Below, piece after piece: positions 7,384 to 15,101 of a stretch of DNA of 64,000 bases. Position 1 is the stretch's first letter, and every line of letters begins with the position of its first letter. Location of the stretch: positions 42,668 to 106,667 of the forward strand of contig JBKPGF010000021.1 of NCBI GenBank assembly GCA_046729255.1, given 5' to 3'. Under the pieces are notes generated by a model that had not been told where the DNA came from, ran no database searches, and saw only the letters and a list, made by a program, of their open reading frames with translations. The DNA comes from PALSA-612 sp046729255 (GTDB lineage: Bacteria > Actinomycetota > Thermoleophilia > Gaiellales > Gaiellaceae). Both the position numbers and the translations under genes were made by a program.

Positions 7384-9288
7384 TTACCAGGCCCCGCCGC
7401 CACCGCCTCCTCCGCCTCCGCCGCCGCCGCCGGAGAAGCCGCCGCCGGAGCCGCTCGAGCCGCTCGAAGCGGGCGGCGCGAGCGCCGAGCCGAAGCCAGC
7501 CGAGAGGTCACCGATCGCGAGCGCGCTCGCTCCCGAGCCGAGGTCGCCGTGGGGGCTAATCCAGTAGATCGAGCTCGCGTCGTGCAGCTCCTCGGGCATG
7601 TGGAGCTGAGCGCCCTGAAGGACCCGCTCGGCGATGCCGAACGCAATCCCGTAGACGAGGAAGCGCTCCCAAAGAGCGAGCGTTGCTGGCGGTGCGACGT
7701 CAAGCCGGGGAAAGTCGGAGAGGTAGCGGCGGAAGGCTTCCCAGCGCTCGGCCTCGAGCTGGCCCGCCTTGGTGCGGCGGCGCCAGAGCTTCGTGTTGCC
7801 GATCCCGATGACGAGCACGACGGCGTTCAGGACGGCGCAGACGCCGAGCGCTAGCAGGACGATGTCGTTCCAGCGCGGCGCCTGCGGGCGGAAGCCGGCG
7901 ACGCCCTGCCAGAAGAAGATCGCAGCCGCGACGGCGAAGGCGAAGACGACGAGCCCCAGTGCCTTCGCGCCAGCGCCGATGTACCAGCCTCGCTTGCCGA
8001 TGTCTTCGGAGACCTTCTCCTTGAAGCGGTTGAAGCGGTTGCTGTTCGACGTGCGCGTCTTCTCGATCCGGTCGCGCATCTTCGACAACACCTCGGGGCC
8101 CTCGTCGAGGATGTTGTCGAACACCTTCGTCACCGGCTCCTCCCACGGCGCGAGCTCGATCGATCGATCTCCGAAGGAGAGCTCGAGGTCAGCGACCTGC
8201 TCCTTCCGCATGCCGGCCCAGGTCGACTTTTCGGTCGTCGTCGGCTTGGCCGTGTAGTAGCCGCGGCGGATGAGGTCGAAGAGCGTGGCCGTGAACTCGA
8301 GGGAGCCCGGGTACATGCCCTGGCGGAGCAAGGGCGGCACAATCGCCGGTGCCTCCTCCGACGGCGGCTCCTGCTCGTACTCGCGGTCGTAGCCGGTGCG
8401 TCGCTCGCGGCCGAAGAGAAGCCAGATGCCGAACATGATCCCGAAGGCCGGGAGGAACCCGATGGCCGCGAGCTTTGCGGCCGTGCGGCCGAGGTGGTCC
8501 TTCGCGTCCTGGATCTTCTCGCGGTCCGACTCGTAATCCGCAGCGCGCTGCTCCTGCTCGGCGACGATGCGGCCGAAGCCGTTGCCATCGACGACGCGTG
8601 CGCCCCGAGTGGAGGTGAGCAGCCGGCGCGGGAACACCGTCCGCATCTCCACGAACTGGCCGGCGGGAATGTTGACCGCCCGCAGCGAGGTCCCGGTCCG
8701 GTTCCGCGCAACGACGCCGTTCACCCAGGCCGGGGCGCCCCAGATGCGGTAGCGGGTGCCCTCGAGCGCGATCGGCCGTGGCAGGTCCATCGTCGCGCGC
8801 AGGTCGTAGAGGGCGGTCGGCCACTCGTCACCCCAGACCTGGAGGTTGACATCGACGACGTCGTCGTAGGCGACCGCCAGACCGCGGAAGCGGTACGAGA
8901 GCGTGAACGTGCGGATGCCGCCGACGGCGCGGTAGTGCCACACGACGCGCACGCGCTTGTCGGTCCGCTCGACGCCGTAGGTGTCCGCCCGGTCGATGCT
9001 CCCGAGCTCGGTGTTGCCGCCGGGCCGGTAGCGCTTGCTGCCTTCGCTCACCGACACGAGATCGATCCGCTCGCTTTCCCGCAGCGGGATGTCGCGGTAG
9101 GCGCCGGAGAACGACCCCGCGAACGAGAACGTAATGTGCTCCCGGATGAACAGCGAGCCGTCGCGCGCGATCTTCACGTCCACGACTGCCTGCGGGAGCA
9201 CGTACGACTTCGCCTGTGCCGCACCGGGCACGAGCAGCGCGATCGCTGCAATCGCGATGAGCGCGAGCGGTCGGCCGGCGGCTCTCAT
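7384..9288 (-). CDS. DUF2207 membrane protein, copy 2
   Basis: This 634-residue paralogue of copy 1 shares its whole architecture: signal peptide 1-26, ectodomain about 27-265 with 'GAYRDIPLR' and 'YDDVVDVNLQVWGDEWP', a membrane helix at about 272-293, a cytoplasmic part with 'RRTGYDREYEQEPPSEE' and two later membrane helices. A Gly13-Ala-Trp C-terminus closes it. It overlaps the end of copy 3 by 4 bp, so both belong to the lemA transcript. The role is unknown. The family's topology suggests an envelope protein whose ectodomain and glycine tail lie on opposite sides of several membrane passes. Confidence 0.82.
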   Translation of the reverse strand: MRAAGRPLALIAIAAIALLVPGAAQAKSYVLPQAVVDVKIARDGSLFIREHITFSFAGSFSGAYRDIPLRESERIDLVSVSEGSKRYRPGGNTELGSIDRADTYGVERTDKRVRVVWHYRAVGGIRTFTLSYRFRGLAVAYDDVVDVNLQVWGDEWPTALYDLRATMDLPRPIALEGTRYRIWGAPAWVNGVVARNRTGTSLRAVNIPAGQFVEMRTVFPRRLLTSTRGARVVDGNGFGRIVAEQEQRAADYESDREKIQDAKDHLGRTAAKLAAIGFLPAFGIMFGIWLLFGRERRTGYDREYEQEPPSEEAPAIVPPLLRQGMYPGSLEFTATLFDLIRRGYYTAKPTTTEKSTWAGMRKEQVADLELSFGDRSIELAPWEEPVTKVFDNILDEGPEVLSKMRDRIEKTRTSNSNRFNRFKEKVSEDIGKRGWYIGAGAKALGLVVFAFAVAAAIFFWQGVAGFRPQAPRWNDIVLLALGVCAVLNAVVLVIGIGNTKLWRRRTKAGQLEAERWEAFRRYLSDFPRLDVAPPATLALWERFLVYGIAFGIAERVLQGAQLHMPEELHDASSIYWISPHGDLGSGASALAIGDLSAGFGSALAPPASSGSSGSGGGFSGGGGGGGGGGGGGAW

Positions 9289-10292
9289 GGGCCGTCGAGC
9301 ATAAATGCTCGCCGGGTCCGACGACTGCGCAACGGAACGGCTTCTGCGCCGAACCGGGAGTAGACGTCTCCCCTGCCGTCGGTGTCGGGCGCCTCCAGAC
9401 CCAGCCAGAACATCGGGCTTCCAGACAGCATCTCAAGCCGGTACAGCCCCGCGGCCTCGAGCACGCGCTCGGCTCGACCGAACGCGATTGCGTAGACGAG
9501 GTCCTGCTCCCAGAGCTCGAGCGACGCAGCCGGCGACTCTTCCAATCGAGGAAAGTCGGTCAGATAGCGCCGAAATGCCTCCCAGCGCCTTGCCTCCAGC
9601 TGCCCTTCCGCCGTTCGCCGCCGGCGGCGAACGAGTTTTGCGATGCCGCCCGCATAGAAGAGCACCAAGGCGCCGTCGAACGCCGTTGCGCCGAAGTAGA
9701 ACGTCGCTCTCGTGCTGAGTGGGTAGAGGAGCGCGGTACCCGCCATGCCCAGGGCTACCAGTCCGGCGCTCGTGAGCACCATCACCCGGGCAGCGGTGAA
9801 CGTGTACCAGCCCCGTGACTCGATCTCGGATTCGACCGCGTTCCGGAACTGACGATAACGAGCGACGTTCTCTGTGTCGCTCTCGATGCGGCCGCGGAGC
9901 GTCGACAGCGGCATCGGGCCGTCGTCCATCAGTCCGTCGAAGATCTCGGCGACGGGTTCCTCGAAGTCGCGGAGCGGCCTGCTTCGATCTCCATGGCCCA
10001 GCTCGAGATCTCCTGAACCCTGGCCGGCACCGTCGGAACGCCGCCCTCCCGGGACGGGCTTGGCGGCAAAGTACCCCCGGCGAACGAGATCGATGAGCGT
10101 TGCGGTGAACTCGTTCGTCTCGGGCGTCGTCGATCGCCTCAGAAGCGGCGGGACGAGCGCCGGGGGCGTGTCGGTCGGTGGCGACTCTTCGTAGTCCCGG
10201 TCGTAGGTCGCGGCCTTGTCCGGACCGAACACCAGCACGATGACGAGGAGCAGCACGACTGCAGGCGCGAAGACCGCGACGGCGTCGAGCAC
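9285..10292 (-). CDS. DUF2207-like protein, copy 3, N-terminally truncated
   Basis: The 335 residues match only the part of copies 1 and 2 from the central membrane helix onward ('YDRDYEESPPTDTPPALVPPLLRR', described in parts, then 'EARRWEAFRRYLTDFPRLEESPA'). The signal peptide, ectodomain and glycine tail are all missing. The first usable start is GTG 10292. The frame stays open upstream into lemA and would encode a second hydrophobic segment (LAALAFVLGAFFSD), but there is no ATG, GTG or TTG there. This looks like a decayed copy or one translated by coupling with lemA. Confidence 0.7.
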   Translation of the reverse strand: MLDAVAVFAPAVVLLLVIVLVFGPDKAATYDRDYEESPPTDTPPALVPPLLRRSTTPETNEFTATLIDLVRRGYFAAKPVPGGRRSDGAGQGSGDLELGHGDRSRPLRDFEEPVAEIFDGLMDDGPMPLSTLRGRIESDTENVARYRQFRNAVESEIESRGWYTFTAARVMVLTSAGLVALGMAGTALLYPLSTRATFYFGATAFDGALVLFYAGGIAKLVRRRRRTAEGQLEARRWEAFRRYLTDFPRLEESPAASLELWEQDLVYAIAFGRAERVLEAAGLYRLEMLSGSPMFWLGLEAPDTDGRGDVYSRFGAEAVPLRSRRTRRAFMLDGP

Positions 10293-10351
10293 GGTGGGCT
10301 CGAACGTGTCGAGATCGGAGAAGAACGCGCCTAGAACGAAAGCGAGCGCAG

Positions 10352-10915
10352 CTAAGGGAAGCTCACCTGAGGAGCTTCGCGGATGGCCGGCTCCTCGACC
10401 TCGAAGTACTCGCGCTCTCGGAAGTTGAACATGCCGGCGATGACGCTCGTCGGCAGCGTCTCGCGCGCGGTGTCGTACGTCAGCACGGTGTCGTTGTAGA
10501 CCTGACGCGAGACGGCGATGTCGCCCTCCACCTCCGTCAGCTGCGCCTGGAGCTGCTGGAAGTTCTCGGTCGCGCGCAGCTCGGGGTAGGCCTCGGCGAC
10601 GGCGAACAGGCGCCCGATCGCCGCCGTCAGCGCGTTCTCGGCCTGCGCTTGTTCTCTAACTCCCTGCGCCTGCTGCGCCGCGGTTCGCGCCTGCGTCACC
10701 TCGTCGAAGACAGCACGCTCGTGCGCGGCGTATCCCTTCACGGCCTCCACGAGGTTCGGGATGAGGTCGTACCGCTTACGGAGCTGGACGTCCACCTGGG
10801 CCCACGCGTTCTCCGCGCGGTTGCGCAGGCTGACGAGCTTGTTGTACATCCCGATGACGATCACTACGAGCAGGACGATCGCCGCGAGGATGATGACCCA
10901 GACCCACCAACTCAT
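10352..10915 (-). CDS. lemA: LemA family protein
   Basis: The 187-residue protein has one N-terminal membrane helix (about 5-22) and then the conserved long-helix region 'YNKLVSLRNRAENAWAQVD', 'RRYDLIPNLVEAVKGYA'-like sequence (here 'KRYDLIPNLVEAV') and 'YPELRATENFQQLQAQLTEVE'. LemA proteins form helical bundles at the membrane. Their biochemical role is unsettled, but genetic association with DUF2207 or TPM-domain proteins is common and is repeated here. A -10-like TAGGGT lies 6 nt before the ATG. Confidence 0.93.
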   Translation of the reverse strand: MSWWVWVIILAAIVLLVVIVIGMYNKLVSLRNRAENAWAQVDVQLRKRYDLIPNLVEAVKGYAAHERAVFDEVTQARTAAQQAQGVREQAQAENALTAAIGRLFAVAEAYPELRATENFQQLQAQLTEVEGDIAVSRQVYNDTVLTYDTARETLPTSVIAGMFNFREREYFEVEEPAIREAPQVSFP

Positions 10916-10919
10916 GGGG

Positions 10920-11648
10920 CTACCCTAGAGCAGGTCGGCTCGCGATCCAAATGGAATCCTCCTCGCCGGCCCACGGACGCCTGTCGAACCAGCCATAGCA
11001 AGCGTCGACCGTGAAGCCGGCCTCGTGCAGAAGACCGCGCCACTCCGCCTGCGACACCCAGGCGAGGTTCATCGTCGTCTCCGACTCCGGCCCGCGCAGG
11101 GACAGGGTCAGGATGCGGCGTTGCGTGTCCCACTCGGCGCGCTCGTAGATCCCCGGCTCTCGCTCGAGCCAGCGACCGTGCGTCTCCTCGATGTCCTCGG
11201 AACTGGGCGTGAAGACGTCGAAGACGAGCCTGCCTCCCGGCACCAGCAGGGCGTGCGCGGCGCGGAGCGCCTCGAGCCGTTCGTCGTCGTCGTGGAGATG
11301 GAGGTACGCCCGGAAAGGGCACAGCACCAGCTCGACCTGGCCGGAGACGGGCGGTCGACGGTAGTCGCCGAGCCGGAGATCTATACGGTCGACGATGCCC
11401 GCCAGCTTGGCCTGCTCGCGGCAGACCTCGAGCATGCCCTCCGAGGAGTCGACGCCGATGACGTCGATCCCCTCGCTCGCGATGGGGATTGCGATACGGC
11501 CCGTGCCGACGCCGAGCTCGACCACCGGCCCTGGGGCGGCGGGCCGCGTCTCTTCGACGTAGAACCCGACGTCCTCCACGACGCTGCGACTCCAGGGGTC
11601 GTAAAGCCGCGAGATCGCGTCGTAGGGCTGAGCTGGGGTGTGTTTCAC
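10920..11648 (-). CDS. Class I SAM-dependent methyltransferase (paralogue A)
   Basis: The 242-residue protein has a Rossmann methyltransferase core: motif I 'VVELGVGTGRIAIP' (about 43-56), an acidic residue at the end of beta2 ('IGVDSSEGML') and 'LVPGGRLVFDVF'. The substrate is unknown. The C-terminus ends 'YGWFDRRPWAGEE', which recurs almost exactly in the methyltransferase at 13395-14087; the two are clearly paralogues. They lie on either side of the beta-propeller gene. The start is GTG 11648. Confidence 0.82.
   Translation of the reverse strand: MKHTPAQPYDAISRLYDPWSRSVVEDVGFYVEETRPAAPGPVVELGVGTGRIAIPIASEGIDVIGVDSSEGMLEVCREQAKLAGIVDRIDLRLGDYRRPPVSGQVELVLCPFRAYLHLHDDDERLEALRAAHALLVPGGRLVFDVFTPSSEDIEETHGRWLEREPGIYERAEWDTQRRILTLSLRGPESETTMNLAWVSQAEWRGLLHEAGFTVDACYGWFDRRPWAGEEDSIWIASRPALG
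10922..10927 (-). promoter_or_regulatory. -10 hexamer of a probable leaderless lemA promoter
   Basis: On the minus strand TAGGGT stands 6 nt before the lemA ATG. It overlaps the stop-codon region of the upstream methyltransferase gene, so lemA can be transcribed separately. Confidence 0.5.
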
Positions 11649-11704
11649 CTGCGTCGCACAGGGTAGGCGAGTCTCGATCGAGCACCACTCGAGAGGAGGG
11701 GGTC

Positions 11705-13348
11705 ATGGTCAATCTCGGGAGAGGCCGGCGTCTCATGCTGCTTGCCGCGCTGGCCGTGAGCTTGCTCGCCGTGTCGAGCAGCGTCGCCGGTCACGCGGTC
11801 GACGGCGTGGACGTCAAGGTGACGAATGACAACAACAATGTCGACGGCGGAACGCCGAATCCCGGCTTCGACGCGCAGAACCGGCAGTCGAACGAGGCGA
11901 CGATCGCCATCAGCCATCGACCGTCGCCGCAAACTGGAGTCCTCGGCGATCTCGTCGCTGCCGGCTCGAACGACTACCGCATGGTGACGGTGACGCTCGA
12001 TGTCTGGATCGGCTTCTACGTGTCGGCGAACGGGGGAGCCACGTGGTTCAACACCTTCGTTCCCGGCTTCCCGTCGGACACGTCCGCCGCCGGAAACGCC
12101 TCACCGCTGAAGGGGCTCGACGCATCCGGTGACCCGGTCGTGCGCTTCGCTTCCGACGGCGACCTGCTGGTACAAGGCATTGCCTTCAACCGCGACTTCG
12201 ACCAGCCCGACCGCCCCGTCGACAACCTCGTGTACGTGGCGCGGTACAACTTCACACCGGGCTCGCCGGGCGGCACGAGCACGCCGAGCTCGGCTGCCAA
12301 TCCGCCGAACTTCACGTACGCGGGAACGACGGTCGTCGACAGGGGCGCGGTCGGCTTCGCGGTACCCGGTGCGGCCGGCTTCGTGGGGACGTTCACCGAC
12401 AAGGGTTGGATGGAGGTCGATCTCAACCTGCCCTCCGCCAGTGACTGCTCCGGGAACGTCTACGTCGCTCACACGAACTTCCACGCCTCCGGGAGCTCGC
12501 CGATCATGTTCAGCGTCTCCGAGGACGGGGGAGCGACGTTCTCGCAGCCGAAGGTCATCTCTACCGGTGGACCATCTGGCACGCCGAACAACCAGGGGTC
12601 GGACATCGCCGTCGGCCCTGACGGCGCGATCTACGTCGCGTACAACGCCTTCGAGCGCAGTACAGGCGCGGGCACGGTGAACGTCGTGAAGTCGACCGAC
12701 TGCGGGAGGAAGTGGAGTCAGCCCGTGGTCGTGGGCCCCGTCTCATCCGGTCAGGCACCGGGTGTCGCCTTCAGGACGCCGACATTCGCCTTTGTGGCTG
12801 CGGACGACACGGATCCGGACGTCGTCTACGTCGCGTACCAGAACTTGATGGGCGACTACGACATCGACGTCCAGCGATCGACGGACGGTGGAGCGACGTG
12901 GGGTGCGGCCGTCCAGGTCAACGGCGAAGGGGCCTCGACGAGACACCAGATCTTCCCGACGATCGAGGTCTCGAACGGCACGTTGCACGTGGCGTGGTAC
13001 GACTTCCGGAACAGCGTCACGCCAGCAAACGAGGCACTCGACGTGTACTACGCCTGCACGAACTGCAACGGGGCGGTCTATCCAGCCTTCGACGCCGCCA
13101 CTCGGGTGACGGACGTCTCACACAACGGCAACTGCCTCCTGTTCGGCGGTGGCACGTCTGCGTTCCACGGTGACTACAACGAGCTGGACGCGCGCTGGAA
13201 CGGCGCGAACCACATCGTGCATGTCGCGTGGGCGGACAACCGGGACGTGAGTCCGTGCGACCTCGATCCGGCGCCGGGCCCAGCCTCGAACAACACCGGC
13301 AACCGCAACCAGAACATCTACGCGAGCCGGTTGACGGTCGGCCCGTAA
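11705..13348 (+). CDS. Secreted beta-propeller protein with BNR/Asp-box repeats (sialidase-like)
   Basis: The 547-residue protein starts at an ATG preceded 4 nt earlier by AGGAGGG and has a signal peptide (about 1-29). It contains at least four BNR/Asp-box repeats of the S-x-D-G-G-x-T-W type: 'SANGGATWF', 'SEDGGATFS', 'STDCGRKWS' and 'STDGGATWG'. This is the layout of six-bladed propellers of the sialidase fold. The repeats are structural and I cannot confirm the sialidase active-site arginine triad, so enzyme activity is uncertain. It probably acts outside the cell. It is the only plus-strand gene in the inserted block. Confidence 0.75.
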   Translation: MVNLGRGRRLMLLAALAVSLLAVSSSVAGHAVDGVDVKVTNDNNNVDGGTPNPGFDAQNRQSNEATIAISHRPSPQTGVLGDLVAAGSNDYRMVTVTLDVWIGFYVSANGGATWFNTFVPGFPSDTSAAGNASPLKGLDASGDPVVRFASDGDLLVQGIAFNRDFDQPDRPVDNLVYVARYNFTPGSPGGTSTPSSAANPPNFTYAGTTVVDRGAVGFAVPGAAGFVGTFTDKGWMEVDLNLPSASDCSGNVYVAHTNFHASGSSPIMFSVSEDGGATFSQPKVISTGGPSGTPNNQGSDIAVGPDGAIYVAYNAFERSTGAGTVNVVKSTDCGRKWSQPVVVGPVSSGQAPGVAFRTPTFAFVAADDTDPDVVYVAYQNLMGDYDIDVQRSTDGGATWGAAVQVNGEGASTRHQIFPTIEVSNGTLHVAWYDFRNSVTPANEALDVYYACTNCNGAVYPAFDAATRVTDVSHNGNCLLFGGGTSAFHGDYNELDARWNGANHIVHVAWADNRDVSPCDLDPAPGPASNNTGNRNQNIYASRLTVGP

Positions 13349-13365
13349 CCGGTAACTGCGACTTA

Positions 13366-13391
13366 GAGAGGGCTCCTTGGGGAGCCCTCTC
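13366..13391. terminator. Strong hairpin terminator between the beta-propeller gene and the methyltransferase
   Basis: GAGAGGGCTCC (13366-13376) pairs perfectly with GGAGCCCTCTC (13381-13391) around a TTGG loop. It lies between convergent genes. The U-tract is weak, so it may act in both directions. Confidence 0.7.
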
Positions 13392-13394
13392 GTC

Positions 13395-14087
13395 TCAAAG
13401 CGCCTTACGCGTCACCCAGACGAACTCCCGGCTCTCGTCGTCGAAGGGCCGCCGGTCGAACCAGCCGTAGAGCGCCTCGATGTCGAGGCCGGAGGAGTCG
13501 ATCAAGCCCTCCCATTCGGACTTCGTCGCCCACCAGAGCGAGATCTGACCGCCCGCATCGAGCGTGACGTCGATGCGGTTGTCGCCGGGCGCGTAGCGGA
13601 GCGTGTGCGGGACCGGCTCCTGCTGGTGCTCGCCGTCGAGTCTTGCCGCGATCGCATGGTCGAAGCAGAAGACGTTCCACGCAAAGCGGCCGCCGGGTGC
13701 GAGGCTCGCTGCGACCCGCTCGAACACCTGGCGCTTGTCGTGCCACGTCGGCAGGTGCAGGAGCCCTCGGAACGGGCAATAGACGAGCGCGGCGGGGTCG
13801 TCGAGAACGAAGTCGCGCATGTCCTCCTCGCGGACGACCAGGTCGGCTCCCGCCTGCTCCGCTCGGACGCGTGCCTGGGCGAGCATGGCCGGCGACGTGT
13901 CGATGCCGATCACTCGCCGGCCCGTCTCGAGCGCGACGGGAATGGCGACTCGGCCGTTGCCGACCGCGAGCTCCACGATCGGGCCGTCGGCCTCTTTTGC
14001 CAGCTCGACGTAGAACGGCACGTCCTCAGTCATGTCGGCCGCCCACACGTCGTAGTTCGCGGCGAAGGGGTCGTAGAAAGGGGCCAC
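13395..14087 (-). CDS. Class I SAM-dependent methyltransferase (paralogue B)
   Basis: The protein has about 230 residues from GTG 14087 and begins 'APFYDPFAANYDVW'. Motif I is 'IVELAVGNGRVAIPVA', followed by 'VIGIDTSPAMLAQA' and 'LAPGGRFAWNVF'. The C-terminus 'YGWFDRRPFDDES' matches paralogue A at 10920-11648. The longer open frame upstream is antisense to pheS and is not coding. On the minus strand TACCAT lies 8 nt before this GTG, so the transcript is probably leaderless and diverges from pheS. Confidence 0.8.
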   Translation of the reverse strand: MAPFYDPFAANYDVWAADMTEDVPFYVELAKEADGPIVELAVGNGRVAIPVALETGRRVIGIDTSPAMLAQARVRAEQAGADLVVREEDMRDFVLDDPAALVYCPFRGLLHLPTWHDKRQVFERVAASLAPGGRFAWNVFCFDHAIAARLDGEHQQEPVPHTLRYAPGDNRIDVTLDAGGQISLWWATKSEWEGLIDSSGLDIEALYGWFDRRPFDDESREFVWVTRKAL

Positions 14088-14095
14088 GAGGGCCG

Positions 14096-14105
14096 ATGGT
14101 ACAGT
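14096..14105. promoter_or_regulatory. Overlapping divergent -10 elements (methyltransferase B / pheS)
   Basis: The minus strand reads TACCAT (14101-14096), 8 nt before GTG 14087. The plus strand reads TACAGT (14100-14105), 6 nt before the pheS ATG. The hexamers share two base pairs, so one opening site could start both genes. Confidence 0.5.
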
Positions 14106-14111
14106 CGGCGG

Positions 14112-15101
14112 ATGGACGCCCAGGCGCTGGAAACCGCCGCGCTGAGCGCCATCGAGCAGGCCGAATCGGTCGACGCGCTCGAGGAGGCCCGAGTCCGCTA
14201 TCTCGGCCGCAAGAGCGAGTTGAAGCTCGCGCTGCGGGAGGTGCGAGACCGCGAGACCGGCATGACGCTCAATGCTGCGCGCGAGCGCGTCGAGGCCGCC
14301 GTCGAGGAACGCCGTGCCGTGCTCCAGCGCGCCAGCCGGCTGGTGGAGACGGAGAGCATCGACGTGACGCTGCCCGGGGACCGCCCGCAGCTCGGGCACC
14401 TTCACCCTCTGACGCAGATCATTCGCGAGGCCGAGGACATCTTCCTCGGGCTCGGCTACGAGATCGTCGACAGCCGTGAGGTGGAGACGGTCTGGCACAA
14501 CTTCGACGCTCTCAACCAGCCGCTCACACACCCGTCGAGATCGCCCCGGGACACGTTCTACCTCGACGACAACACGCTGTTGCGGGCGCACACGTCGACT
14601 GGCCAGATCCGCGTCATGGAGACCCGCGAGCCGCCGATCTATATCGCCGTCCCCGGCCGCACGTACCGTCGCGACACGCCGAGCCCGAAGAACACCCCGG
14701 TGTTCCACCAGGTGGAAGCGCTGGCAGTCGACCGCAACATCACGCTCGCCGATCTCAAGGGCACCCTCCTCCACTTCGTCAGGGAGATGTTCGGCGAGGA
14801 CCGCGAGGTACGGATGCGGACGAACTTCTTCCCTTTCACCGAGCCCTCGGTCGAGTTCGACGCGACCTGCTTCCTCTGCGCGGGACGCGGCTGCGCGTTC
14901 TGCAAGTACACGGGATGGTTCGAGATGGGCGGCGCCGGTGTCGTCGACCCGGCGGTCTTCGAGAACGTCGGCTACGACCCCGACGAGTGGAGCGGGTTCG
15001 CGTGGGGACTCGGGCTCGACCGCATCGCGGCGCAGCGGCATGGCATCCCCGACATCCGCATGTTCTGGGAGAACGACCTTCGGGTGCTGAGGCAGTTGTG
15101 A
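14112..15101 (+). CDS. pheS: Phenylalanine--tRNA ligase alpha subunit
   Basis: PheS supplies the class II catalytic core of the (alpha-beta)2 PheRS. The 329-residue protein has an N-terminal coiled-coil arm (about 1-85), 'HPLTQIIREAEDIFLGLGYE' and the core with 'VFHQVEALAVD'. It also has 'FLCAGRGCAFCKYTGW', a four-Cys metal-type insertion seen in part of the bacterial PheS family, and the terminal 'GLGLDRIAAQRHGIPDIR'. A TACAGT hexamer 6 nt before the ATG suggests its own leaderless promoter, needed because the inserted block has cut it off from rplT-tsnR. The stop overlaps the pheT start (GTGA). Confidence 0.97.
   Translation: MDAQALETAALSAIEQAESVDALEEARVRYLGRKSELKLALREVRDRETGMTLNAARERVEAAVEERRAVLQRASRLVETESIDVTLPGDRPQLGHLHPLTQIIREAEDIFLGLGYEIVDSREVETVWHNFDALNQPLTHPSRSPRDTFYLDDNTLLRAHTSTGQIRVMETREPPIYIAVPGRTYRRDTPSPKNTPVFHQVEALAVDRNITLADLKGTLLHFVREMFGEDREVRMRTNFFPFTEPSVEFDATCFLCAGRGCAFCKYTGWFEMGGAGVVDPAVFENVGYDPDEWSGFAWGLGLDRIAAQRHGIPDIRMFWENDLRVLRQL

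Noticed and set aside
11705..13348. Calling the BNR-repeat protein a sialidase
   Set aside because: Asp-box repeats are structural and found in many propellers. I could not locate the arginine triad and other catalytic residues with confidence.
13395..15041. Long minus-strand frame that would join methyltransferase B to a domain antisense to pheS
   Set aside because: Only the part below 14087 resembles a protein family. The rest is a shadow of pheS, and a -10 hexamer fits GTG 14087.
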